Source: Firm-08 sp045546995 | Lineage (GTDB): Bacteria > Bacillota > Clostridia > Oscillospirales > QAKW01 | Direction: 5' to 3' | Assembly: GCA_045546995.1 (NCBI GenBank) | Contig: JAZQDW010000012.1 | Span: forward strand, 1 to 15,826 | DNA: 15,826 nucleotides | In this document: one piece after another, positions 1 through 6,934 of the stretch | Position numbering within the stretch: the stretch's first letter is position 1 | Layout: each line of letters begins with the position of its first letter | Notes under the pieces: generated by a model | Told to the model about the DNA's origin: nothing | Database searches by the model: none | Seen by the model: the letters and a program-made list of their open reading frames with translations, nothing else | Program-made: the position numbers and the translations under genes

Positions 1-164
1 GCCGGAGCCGATTTTTGCATCGGCAAGGCATAAAACGCAGCCAATACTTTGTGTATTGGCGAGTATTTTAACACAGCTGAGGTGAAAATCGGCCCGTCAA
101 AATCGGGTTCGGATACTCCTCCGCTGCTTAAGCACTTAAAAGTGAGATACTTTTTGTCGTAGAC
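1..164. repeat. Palindrome-rich intergenic element at window start
   Basis: No plausible gene lies here. The stretch is a chain of short perfect inverted repeats: CCGAT/ATCGG near 8-23, GCCAATAC/GTATTGGC around 43-62 with a 5-base centre, CACTT/AAGTG near 133-144, and TTTTTGTC/GACAAAAA at 151-169 around a GTA centre. A wider pair, CCGATTTT near 8-15 and AAAATCGG near 85-92, could enclose the first two hairpins as a branched fold. The density of palindromes suggests either a multicopy mobile palindromic element or a structured transcript end. I cannot tell these apart without a genome-wide copy search. The upstream gene is outside the window. Confidence 0.5.
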
Positions 165-206
165 AAAAACAGAGTGATCTTCGATTTTGGGATCACTCTG
201 TTTTTA
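165..206 (+). terminator. Intrinsic terminator of an upstream gene
   Basis: A perfect 15-bp stem (165-179 with 191-205) has an 11-base loop and ends in a run of five T. The A-rich 5' side mirrors the T run, so it could work in both directions. It lies just before the promoter at 211-239 and separates the first gene from whatever lies upstream. Its first five bases are shared with the TTTTTGTC/GACAAAAA hairpin at 151-169, so the two stems cannot form at once. Confidence 0.75.
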
Positions 207-210
207 CGTC

Positions 211-239
211 TTGCAAACGAGAGTAAAAAATGATATATT
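211..239 (+). promoter_or_regulatory. Sigma-A-type promoter for the amidohydrolase gene
   Basis: TTGCAA at 211-216 and TATATT at 234-239 are separated by exactly 17 bases. Transcription should start near 246, upstream of the ATG at 292. This supports 292 as the start and argues against any initiation codon upstream of the promoter. Confidence 0.65.
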
Positions 240-291
240 GAAGGAAAGAAAGACAAGCGGTTACGGCGCAAAAGGAAAGGACAGCTGTTTT

Positions 292-1350
292 ATGAAACAG
301 ATACCGGTGATCGACGGGCATTATCATACGGAAAAATATTGGTGCAAGGACGGCAGAATGTATCTGGAGCATCTGGAGGAATATCTGGAGCGCACCGGCC
401 TTGCGGGGCTGAATATGGCGGCGTTGGCCACCACCGAGTGGGACGTGGGGCTGAATATGCTGGATCTGTTGGCCAAGGAGCGTTTTGCAAATGTGTTCGT
501 CCACGGCGCCCTCGGCTACGAGCAGTTTCCCGTCACCGGGGCAAGGGAGGGCTTTGACCCCTTGACCCAGTACAGAGAGCTGTTGGCCATGGGCTGTGAC
601 GGCATCAAAATGCTGGAGACCAAGCCCACCGAGCAAAAGCAGACCAAACTGCCCCTGGACGATGCGTTTTACGAGCCGTTTTTGGCGGCGGCGGAGGCGG
701 ACGGTACCCATCTGTTGTGGCACGTGGCCGATCCCGAAGAGTTTTGGGATCCCGAAAAGGTGACGCAGACGGCCATAGATGCCGGCTGGGCCTACGTGGA
801 CGGCACGTTCCCGCCAAAGGAAGAATTTTATCGGCAGGTGTACGCTGTGTTGGAACGGCATCCGAACCTCAACGTGACACTGGCTCACTTTTTCTTTCTG
901 TCAGCGGATGGAGAGCGTCTGGCAAAGCTGTTTGACACCTATCCCAACGTCAACGTGGATCTCACGCCGGGGTGCGAGATGTACGGCAATTTCGGCAAAG
1001 ATCCGCAGTACTGGCGAGACTTCTTCATCCGGTATCAGGATCGCATCGAGTTTGGCACCGACGCCCATAATCAAAAGTTGATGGACGGCTGTATGGTAAA
1101 GTACGACACGGTGTACCGTTTCCTCACCACCGGGGCGGAAATGGAAGCGTGGGATCTGCAATTTACCGGCCTTGCCCTGCCGGAGGAAGTGTGCCGCAAA
1201 ATTTGCAGAGACAATTTTGTCCGTCGTGTTTCTGCCACCCCCAAGCCGGTGGACAAACAACGTCTGCAGGCCTACGTTGCCAAGTACCGTCATTTGGTGC
1301 GGGACGGGCAGACCCTCGATTATATCATCAAAAAATGTTCGGATTTGTAA
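292..1350 (+). CDS. Amidohydrolase-family metal-dependent hydrolase
   Basis: The 352-residue protein looks like a TIM-barrel metal-dependent hydrolase of the amidohydrolase superfamily (Amidohydro_2 type). Visible metal-ligand candidates are HYH at residues 10-12 right after the first strand (VIDGHYH), His144 (LLWHVADP), His199 (TLAHFFFLS) and Asp257 (EFGTDAH), in the order and spacing of the superfamily. There is no signal peptide, so it should be cytoplasmic. The natural substrate cannot be read from the sequence; relatives hydrolyse or decarboxylate small organic acids, lactones or amides. The frame is open further upstream to 187, but the ATG at 292 lies downstream of the promoter and begins directly before the first conserved strand. 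The purine-rich stretch before it (AAAGGAAAGG near 271-280) is a usable ribosome site. It appears monocistronic, with a terminator overlapping its end. Confidence 0.85.
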   Translation: MKQIPVIDGHYHTEKYWCKDGRMYLEHLEEYLERTGLAGLNMAALATTEWDVGLNMLDLLAKERFANVFVHGALGYEQFPVTGAREGFDPLTQYRELLAMGCDGIKMLETKPTEQKQTKLPLDDAFYEPFLAAAEADGTHLLWHVADPEEFWDPEKVTQTAIDAGWAYVDGTFPPKEEFYRQVYAVLERHPNLNVTLAHFFFLSADGERLAKLFDTYPNVNVDLTPGCEMYGNFGKDPQYWRDFFIRYQDRIEFGTDAHNQKLMDGCMVKYDTVYRFLTTGAEMEAWDLQFTGLALPEEVCRKICRDNFVRRVSATPKPVDKQRLQAYVAKYRHLVRDGQTLDYIIKKCSDL

Positions 1351-1370
1351 AAAATCCGAACATTTTTTTA
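1330..1370 (+). terminator. Terminator with the amidohydrolase stop codon in its loop
   Basis: A 17-bp perfect stem (1330-1346 with 1352-1368), including A and T tails, encloses a 5-base loop. The TAA stop at 1348-1350 lies in that loop, so the left arm is the last coding sequence. A run of T closes the structure. Confidence 0.85.
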
Positions 1371-1429
1371 AAAAAGCGTGTGAGGAAGCATTCGTATGGA
1401 GCGTATAAGGGATGAAAGGAGAGATCGGT

Positions 1430-2158
1430 ATGAAACAATGGATCTTACTATTATGTATCTTCTGCCTGCTGTTGGGCGGATGTAAAAACACGGTACAACC
1501 GGCAACGCCGTCGGCCGGGCAGGAGCAGACAGAGCAAGCCCCGGCGCCGCTGCCGGATATTGAAAAGCGCCTGCAGGAGTTTTACCCTGAGGGTGAGATC
1601 CGCAAGATCACCGAGGGGGAGCACACCTTCTGGGAGGTCATATGCGAGACCGATCTTAAAAACTACGATCGGATCCAGTACGGCGGCACTGCGGAAGGGT
1701 ATAAATACGTTTCCTCCTTGGAGGCCCTGCGGAAGATCGACAGCAAGCATTATTGCATCGTCAAGGGCTATCGGGTAGGGAAGCCCCGTCAGCGAGTGAG
1801 GTTTACCGAATCCGGGGCGGTCAATATGAGGGGCTCGTCCTTTACCGTGCGGGTGACCGGCGTCTATCATAAGACCGATGAGGAAATTGCGGATGAGATC
1901 GTGATCTCCGGCAGTGGATATATGTTGTTGCCCCATGGTAAGGAACGGGTGCTGCATAAGGGACAACTGGAATTGCCGAAGGAAAACGAAGAATATTTCT
2001 TCGTGCTGAACAAAACGGCAGATATGGACGGTAATCCCGAGTATCATTATTACAATCCCCTCATCAGCGATCTGCGTATCGACGAAGGACTGAAAAACGA
2101 AAAAAATCTGACGCCGGCGCAAAAGCTGACGAGGGAAATGATGGAAGAATTTCTGTGA
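1430..2158 (+). CDS. Putative lipoprotein of an ECF sigma operon
   Basis: A 242-residue protein begins with a lysine, a hydrophobic stretch and a lipobox ending LLGGC, so Cys18 should be lipidated and the protein held on the outer face of the cytoplasmic membrane. A Pro/Ala/Gln/Glu-rich linker (about residues 22-45) follows, then a mixed alpha/beta domain I do not recognise. ATG 1430 is chosen because AGGAGA at 1417-1422 sits seven bases upstream and because it gives a proper signal peptide; an in-frame ATG at 1412 would overlap this ribosome site. The ECF sigma factor gene follows after only 14 bases, so the two are probably co-transcribed. A role as sensor or target in an envelope-stress circuit is inference from context. 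Confidence 0.8.
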   Translation: MKQWILLLCIFCLLLGGCKNTVQPATPSAGQEQTEQAPAPLPDIEKRLQEFYPEGEIRKITEGEHTFWEVICETDLKNYDRIQYGGTAEGYKYVSSLEALRKIDSKHYCIVKGYRVGKPRQRVRFTESGAVNMRGSSFTVRVTGVYHKTDEEIADEIVISGSGYMLLPHGKERVLHKGQLELPKENEEYFFVLNKTADMDGNPEYHYYNPLISDLRIDEGLKNEKNLTPAQKLTREMMEEFL

Positions 2159-2172
2159 AGGGAGGGGCGCGC

Positions 2173-2724
2173 ATGATACAAACCGAACAATTGTACGAGC
2201 AGTTTTTGGCCGGGGATGAAACAGCGCTGGCCGAGCTGATCGGCGTGTACAAGGACGGCCTGATCTTCTATTTACAGGGCATTGTCGGCGACTATCCCAC
2301 GGCGGAGGAGCTGACGGTGGATACCTTTGTAAAGTTGGGGCTGAAGCGCCCCAAATACACCGGCGCCGCCTCCTTTAAAACCTTTCTGTACACCATTGCC
2401 GGCAATCTTGCCAAGGACTATCTGCGTCGCAAAGCACGCAAAAAAGAACTGCCCTTAAATGAGGGGATGGCCGATGAGTGGCAGGAGCTGGAGCTGACGG
2501 TGCTCCGGGAGGAGCGCAAACGACAGGTACACCGCGCTTTGGGACAACTCAAGAGCGAATACCGACAAATTTTATGGCTGGTCTATTTTGAGGCATTCAG
2601 TTATAAAGAAGCGGCAAAAATTATGCGCCGCACCACCCACGGGGCGGAAAGTCTGGCCCATCGGGCCCGTGCCGCAATGAAAGAAATTTTGGGAAAGGAG
2701 GGTTTTGTTTATGAGGAACTGTAA
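2173..2724 (+). CDS. RNA polymerase sigma factor, ECF subfamily
   Basis: The 183-residue protein has the two-domain layout of ECF (group 4) sigma factors. Region 2 spans about residues 10-90, with DTFVKL at 50-55 and the promoter-melting and -10 recognition segment ending in a basic tail at 84-91 (LRRKARKK). An acidic linker follows, and region 4 at about 115-172 has a helix-turn-helix (FSYKEAAKIM, then HGAESLAHRARAAMK). Length is typical. It should direct RNA polymerase to a small set of promoters, possibly its own. ATG 2173 is preferred over the in-frame GTG at 2155 because GAAGGGAGGGG lies just before 2173 and itself overlaps the lipoprotein stop. The downstream membrane protein overlaps it by 14 bases, the arrangement usual for a sigma factor and its membrane-bound regulator. 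Confidence 0.9.
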   Translation: MIQTEQLYEQFLAGDETALAELIGVYKDGLIFYLQGIVGDYPTAEELTVDTFVKLGLKRPKYTGAASFKTFLYTIAGNLAKDYLRRKARKKELPLNEGMADEWQELELTVLREERKRQVHRALGQLKSEYRQILWLVYFEAFSYKEAAKIMRRTTHGAESLAHRARAAMKEILGKEGFVYEEL

Positions 2725-4174
2725 CGAAATGGCCGCGCTTGTCATGCGGCGGATCGAAGAGGATCGCACCCTTTATCGTCCCCACAGGATCAAAAAAGCA
2801 ATATGGCTTACCGTGCTGATCACCCTGCTGGTGGCGCTGTGCGCCGTGACGGGAGCGGCGGTGGTCAAATACCGCCCGCCGTTTTTGAAAAGATGGCTTG
2901 TCCCCGACGATCACGTGGTGGACCAAACGGCGGAGCAGACGCTGGAATGGACCATGGGAAGCGGAGAAAAGGTGACCCTGTACTATGTTTCCTCCAGCAA
3001 GACCTTCAGTGGTGATAAGCTGCATCATTATGCCGACAGCGACGGCAGTGAATACGTAATGACGACCGAGGGGAAAATGATCGGACGGATGCCGTCGGAC
3101 AGTAGCTATGAGGTGCTTTACGATCAAAAATTCCCCGCCTCCATCCGCGAGATGACAGAGGAGCAACTGCAGGATCTGGTGGCGCCGTATATTGCCGCCA
3201 TGGCGGGGGAGGAACAGTTTGAAAAGTACGGTAAATACGATGTAAACTGGGCTGAGGATCAAAGCAGTGTGCAGGTGGATTTTATCGAGCTGTACAACGA
3301 TATGGTCGAGGTGCGGCGCTGTACCGCCACCTTGGCGCTGGACACCAACGAGGTCATTTTGTCCGCCAGCACTACGGTATACGAACGCTTTGACTTTTCA
3401 CAGTTGGACGGCATTACCAAGGAAAAGATCGACGCCTACGTGCTCAAACGGATGAAACGGTGCTTCGGCAACAACCCCTTGCCCGAATATACCGTCAACA
3501 GCTATACGCTGTTTTTAAACAACAACAATCGCTATTATCTGGACATCGACGTGACCTATCCGGTAGAATCGGCCCATTTGGATGCCGAGCAGGTGACGAC
3601 GGAGGAGGCCTGGTACAGCTTTAACTATCTGGTAGGCGATCCGATGAAAATGAGCGAAGAGGAGGCCACTGAACTGGGGCGGCGGTATTTTGCCGAGACC
3701 TACGGCGCGGCGGCGCTGGAACGCTTTAATCACACCGAATCCCGTTATAACGGCGTATCCTACCACATTGATTTTTATAAAATGTATCGGGATATATTTG
3801 TGCTGGATTCCGGCTCGGTCACGGTGGAAAAGACCGGCGCGCTGGGCAGTGTCCATTATCGGGAAAACCAAACCGACGGGCTGGATCTGACCCTGTTGGA
3901 CGGTATCAACCGCGCGGATATCGTCTCCTTTGCCCGTAAAGTGGCGCAAAAGGAATACGGCGACCGATTGGATGACGTGGAGTGCAACGGCAAGATCTAC
4001 GTTGGAAAGCAGGATGATGCATACGTGATCTCCTTCTCGGTGGGCTGTAGTATCAAGGATTCTCCCGACGATATCGGCTATGTGGTGGGACTGCCTTTGC
4101 AGTATCAGCTGGGCGGCGCGCCCATGGACGACCCGACGGCCATCGAAAACGCCGTGGTGGAAGAACTGCGATAG
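2711..4174 (+). CDS. Single-pass membrane protein, putative anti-sigma partner with duplicated domain
   Basis: The 487-residue protein has a short basic N-terminus, one strongly hydrophobic segment at about residues 31-52, and a long extracytoplasmic part. This topology and its overlap with the sigma gene suggest an anti-sigma or sensor role. However, the cytoplasmic N-terminus is only about 30 residues and lacks the His-x3-Cys-x2-Cys zinc motif of classic ZAS anti-sigma factors, so the role is inferred. The outer part contains two related repeats, about residues 148-248 and 314-420. Each starts M-[ST]-E-E-[QE], has a central DF-x-x-[LM]Y-x-D motif, and ends in LDGI followed by a helix. ATG 2711 follows AAAGGAGG at 2694-2701 with good spacing and is chosen over an in-frame TTG at 2705. 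A strong terminator follows. Confidence 0.75.
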   Translation: MRNCNEMAALVMRRIEEDRTLYRPHRIKKAIWLTVLITLLVALCAVTGAAVVKYRPPFLKRWLVPDDHVVDQTAEQTLEWTMGSGEKVTLYYVSSSKTFSGDKLHHYADSDGSEYVMTTEGKMIGRMPSDSSYEVLYDQKFPASIREMTEEQLQDLVAPYIAAMAGEEQFEKYGKYDVNWAEDQSSVQVDFIELYNDMVEVRRCTATLALDTNEVILSASTTVYERFDFSQLDGITKEKIDAYVLKRMKRCFGNNPLPEYTVNSYTLFLNNNNRYYLDIDVTYPVESAHLDAEQVTTEEAWYSFNYLVGDPMKMSEEEATELGRRYFAETYGAAALERFNHTESRYNGVSYHIDFYKMYRDIFVLDSGSVTVEKTGALGSVHYRENQTDGLDLTLLDGINRADIVSFARKVAQKEYGDRLDDVECNGKIYVGKQDDAYVISFSVGCSIKDSPDDIGYVVGLPLQYQLGGAPMDDPTAIENAVVEELR

Positions 4175-4181
4175 AAAAAAC

Positions 4182-4217
4182 AAAAAAACAGCAGCGTGAA
4201 AACGCTGCTGTTTTTTT
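4182..4217 (+). terminator. Terminator of the sigma factor operon
   Basis: The stem ACAGCAGCGT/ACGCTGCTGT around GAAA is extended by A and T runs on the two sides and followed by seven T. It starts eight bases after the stop of the membrane protein. Confidence 0.9.
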
Positions 4218-4568
4218 GTAACCGAAAACCACGCGATCGTTGCGTGGCCCGATAGAGCTTTAGAGATGAGCAGGCAAAAGAACGGTCTAAATAAGGAGCA
4301 GAGGGCAACTTGTGCCTCGCCTCCCTCTGACGAGGGAGATGGATTTTTGCGTAGCAAAAAGACGGAGGGAGAGAGGATAGGGGCAGAATGGGAAGTTTCG
4401 TTATCTCTCCCTCAGTCCTCGCTGACGCTCGGACAGCTCCCTCGTCAGAGGGAGCCAAGGCAGGCTGTGCAGCCCATTTTTGGGCAGCTAGTAATCAATG
4501 CACGGCTGGCAGGCCAATAAAAAGCACACCCCGGTGCTGCCAGTAGTATTAGGGCTATGCCCGAAAAT
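4218..4568. other. Non-coding stretch holding palindromes and repeat copies
   Basis: I see no convincing gene between the sigma operon terminator and the convergent hydrolase gene. It contains a small hairpin CCACGC/GCGTGG at 4229-4247, the inverted repeat pair at 4313-4456, and a GCCC-ATTTTT-GGGC hairpin near 4472-4485. Short open frames across the repeats lack ribosome sites and have repeat-driven composition. Confidence 0.6.
4313..4456. repeat. Two inverted copies of a palindromic repeat
   Basis: Left copy (about 4319-4376, plus orientation) and right copy (about 4400-4456, minus orientation) share the plan: CTCCCTCTGACGAGGGAG, a variable hairpin, then GGAGGGAGAG or CTGAGGGAGAG. The shared first block is 4321-4338 on the left and, reverse-complemented, 4437-4454 on the right. 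The middle differs: ATTTTTGC-GTA-GCAAAAA on the left, GTCCGAGCG-TCA-GCGAGGAC on the right; both are self-complementary. From memory, repeats of this CTCCCTC/GAGGGAG type are common in uncultured gut Clostridia, but I have not checked this. A MITE-like or REP-like mobile element is the likeliest identity. Confidence 0.7.
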
Positions 4569-4604
4569 GAAATACCCCCCGCTATTGATGCGGGGGGATA
4601 TTTA
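4569..4604 (-). terminator. Terminator of the ACT-PFL-hydrolase operon
   Basis: A stem of six C plus GC (4575-4582) pairs with GC plus six G (4589-4596), flanked by AT-rich sides. Read on the minus strand it begins right after the hydrolase stop and ends in a T-rich tail. It could also stop residual transcription from the other side. Confidence 0.8.
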
Positions 4605-5564
4605 TTATTGCAATGCATTCAGTAACTTTTCGGCATACAGGCTAAAGCCGATGTCGTTGGGATGCAAATGGTCGGTATACAGCTCCTGCAGGGGCGGCAT
4701 CAACTGATAGCCGTCCACGATCTCCAATCCTCCGGCCGCATATTCTTCTCTTATGATGCGCCGACAGTTATCAAAGGTTCCCAGCGGCTTTTCACCGCTT
4801 TGGTTCAGTCGTGGAATGGGTAGGATGCCCACCGTCCGCATCTGCGGAAAGGCCGCCTGCAGGGGAGAAAGGAAGGCGTTGATATTGTTCCGCAGTTCCT
4901 CCTCGCTTTGCACGTGGCTGTAATCGTTGCAGCCGTAGGCCACGGTGATCAGATCGGGGGTCGGGCCCATATCGGCAAAGTCGGCGGCGTAAAAATAACT
5001 GCCGCCCACACCGTGACACAGCAGATCTGCATTCATGGCCAGCGCAATGCGCCAGGCGTAGGATAGTGTGTCAAAACGGGAGTGCCAGCCCTGGGTGATG
5101 GAATCCCCCAGCGTCAGCAGTCGAAGGTCATAGCGGTGGGGCGTCAGCGTGGCGCCATCGGAGATCTCCATCCGGCGCAGATAGCCCCGCACGTGGCTGG
5201 GGAAGGCCAGGGTCACCCGATGCTCTCCCGTGGGAAGCGGTACTTCAATGACACCGTTTTGGGCGATGCTACAGACGGTCAGAAGTCCGTCGATGAGTAC
5301 CTCGAATTTAAAATTCTTTTCGGCGTTCAACTCTCGCAGGTCTTTGCCGCCCACGGTGAAGATCACCTTATCGGCATTGGTGTGAAAATCCAGTCGGATG
5401 CCGGTGGTGCATTCGGCGACGCTACTCATAAAATCATTCAGTGTTGCCCAGATCTGTCGTTGACGGGCGGTAAAACGGTGGGCGCTGAGGCCAAACTCGC
5501 TTTCTTCAATTTCCACGCCGCCGAATAACAGGGGTTTGATTTCGGAAAAAGACAGCTGTTTCAT
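4605..5564 (-). CDS. SGNH/GDSL-family hydrolase (probable esterase)
   Basis: The 319-residue protein has an N-terminal beta-rich domain (about 1-140) and a C-terminal SGNH hydrolase domain. Catalytic blocks are visible: GDSIT with nucleophile Ser155, GVGG with Gly187 for the oxyanion hole, GCNDY with Asn213, and DHLHPND with Asp298 and His301. The two-domain layout resembles SsfX3-like or carbohydrate-esterase-like GDSL enzymes, so deacylation of a sugar, glycan or small ester is plausible; the substrate is unknown. There is no signal peptide, so it is probably cytoplasmic. Its ATG overlaps the stop of the upstream UPF0210 gene by one base (TGATG at 5566-5562 on the minus strand) and has only a weak ribosome site, pointing to translational coupling. 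It is the last gene of the operon. Confidence 0.88.
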   Translation of the reverse strand: MKQLSFSEIKPLLFGGVEIEESEFGLSAHRFTARQRQIWATLNDFMSSVAECTTGIRLDFHTNADKVIFTVGGKDLRELNAEKNFKFEVLIDGLLTVCSIAQNGVIEVPLPTGEHRVTLAFPSHVRGYLRRMEISDGATLTPHRYDLRLLTLGDSITQGWHSRFDTLSYAWRIALAMNADLLCHGVGGSYFYAADFADMGPTPDLITVAYGCNDYSHVQSEEELRNNINAFLSPLQAAFPQMRTVGILPIPRLNQSGEKPLGTFDNCRRIIREEYAAGGLEIVDGYQLMPPLQELYTDHLHPNDIGFSLYAEKLLNALQ

Positions 5565-6922
5565 CAGTTTTTCAGGCTCTGCAGGGGCGCAGGGATACGG
5601 CCGCCGCGGTTGATAAATTCTGCCGGGGAGGCGGTGTTGACCGGCATAATGGGCCCTTCGCCCAACAATCCGCCGAAGGACAGGCTGTCGCCCACCGTCT
5701 TGCCGATGGCAGGGATGACACGGACGGCAGTGGTCTTGGAATTGACCATACCGATGGCCGCCTCGTCAGCGATGATAGCGGAAATGACCTCGGGTGTGGT
5801 GTCACCGGGGATGTTGATCATATCCAGACCTACACTGCATACGGCGGTCATGGCCTCCAGCTTTTCAAGGGTCAGGGTGCCGCTTTGGGCGGCGGCGATC
5901 ATACCGGCATCCTCCGTTACGGGGATGAATGCGCCGGACAGGCCGCCTACGTGGCTACTGGCCATGACGCCGCCTTTTTTCACAGCGTCGTTGAGCAACG
6001 CCAACGCCGCCGTGGTACCACAGCCGCCGCATTGCTCCAGCCCCATCTCTTCCAGAATGTGGGCCACACTGTCACCTACGGCAGGGGTGGGCGCCAGGGA
6101 CAGATCTACGATGCCGAAGGGAATGCCCAACCGTTCTGCCGCCCGATTGGCCACCAATTGACCTACGCGGGTGATCTTGAAAGCGGTGCGTTTGATACAA
6201 TCCGCCACGGCAGAAAGATCCTCGCCTTTATGCTTTTCCAGCGCGCTTTTTACAACGCCGGGACCGCTGACACCGACGTTGATGCAACATTCTGCTTCGC
6301 CCACGCCGTGGAAGGCGCCGGCCATAAATGGGTTGTCCTCCACCGCATTGCAAAAGACCACCAGCTTGGCGGCGCCGATGCAGTTGCGATCGGCCGTTGC
6401 CTCGGCCGTTTGCTTGACGATTTGTCCCATCTTGCGTACCGCATCCATATTGATGCCGGCGCGGGTGGAACCGATGTTGACGGAGGAACAGATGTGATCG
6501 GTAACACTGAGCGCCTCGGGTATGCTTTCGATCAGGGCCAGATCACCGGGGGCAAATCCCTTTTGTACCAGAGCGCTGTATCCGCCAATGAAATCCACGC
6601 CCAGGGTCTGCGCCGCCTTTTCCAAGGTCAGGGCAAATTTGACCGGATTTTCTCCGGGGCAGGCGGCGGCCAGCATGGCGATGGGGGTGACGGAGATCCG
6701 CTTGTTGATGATGGGGATGCCCAGCTCTCGCTGGATCTCGTTGCACACCTCCACCTGTCGGGCGGCGATGCGGGTGATCTTGTCGTATACCTTTTGACAG
6801 GCCCGGTCGATATCCGGGTCGATGCAATCCAACAGGGAGATACCGATGGTGACGGTACGGATGTCCAGATGTTCCTGTCGGATCATGGCAATGGTTTCTA
6901 AAATATCACTGGTATTGATCAT
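5564..6922 (-). CDS. PFL family protein, UPF0210 (DUF711)
   Basis: The 452-residue protein matches the UPF0210/DUF711 family in length and in its N-terminal and Gly-rich segments (for example CGGCGTTAALALLNDAVKKG in the middle and VIPAIGKTVGDSLSFGGLLG near the end). The family is structurally related to the glycyl-radical enzyme barrel fold, hence the name PFL, but I see no glycyl-radical loop (RVSGY-like) near the C-terminus, so radical chemistry is not expected. Its biochemical function is not established as far as I know. It lies 12 bases downstream of an ACT-domain gene, the pairing commonly seen for this family in Firmicutes and archaea, which suggests allosteric or complex partnership. 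Its stop overlaps the start of the hydrolase gene. Confidence 0.92.
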   Translation of the reverse strand: MINTSDILETIAMIRQEHLDIRTVTIGISLLDCIDPDIDRACQKVYDKITRIAARQVEVCNEIQRELGIPIINKRISVTPIAMLAAACPGENPVKFALTLEKAAQTLGVDFIGGYSALVQKGFAPGDLALIESIPEALSVTDHICSSVNIGSTRAGINMDAVRKMGQIVKQTAEATADRNCIGAAKLVVFCNAVEDNPFMAGAFHGVGEAECCINVGVSGPGVVKSALEKHKGEDLSAVADCIKRTAFKITRVGQLVANRAAERLGIPFGIVDLSLAPTPAVGDSVAHILEEMGLEQCGGCGTTAALALLNDAVKKGGVMASSHVGGLSGAFIPVTEDAGMIAAAQSGTLTLEKLEAMTAVCSVGLDMINIPGDTTPEVISAIIADEAAIGMVNSKTTAVRVIPAIGKTVGDSLSFGGLLGEGPIMPVNTASPAEFINRGGRIPAPLQSLKN

Positions 6923-6934
6923 ATCATTTCACCT

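Noticed and set aside
187..291. Upstream extension of the amidohydrolase reading frame
   Set aside because: The extra codons begin in the terminator at 165-206 and contain the promoter at 211-239, so they would not be in the transcript from that promoter.
4266..4520. Small plus-strand open frame in the non-coding stretch
   Set aside because: It runs through both inverted repeat copies, lacks a ribosome site and promoter, and its translation follows the repeat sequence.
5885..6901. Open plus-strand frame of about 338 codons opposite the UPF0210 gene
   Set aside because: It is antisense to a well-supported gene, has shadow-like composition (Gly, His, Asp-rich), and has no start signals.
5564..6922. 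Interpretation of the PFL-family protein as a glycyl-radical enzyme
   Set aside because: No C-terminal glycyl-radical motif or neighbouring radical-SAM activase is visible. The name reflects fold similarity only.
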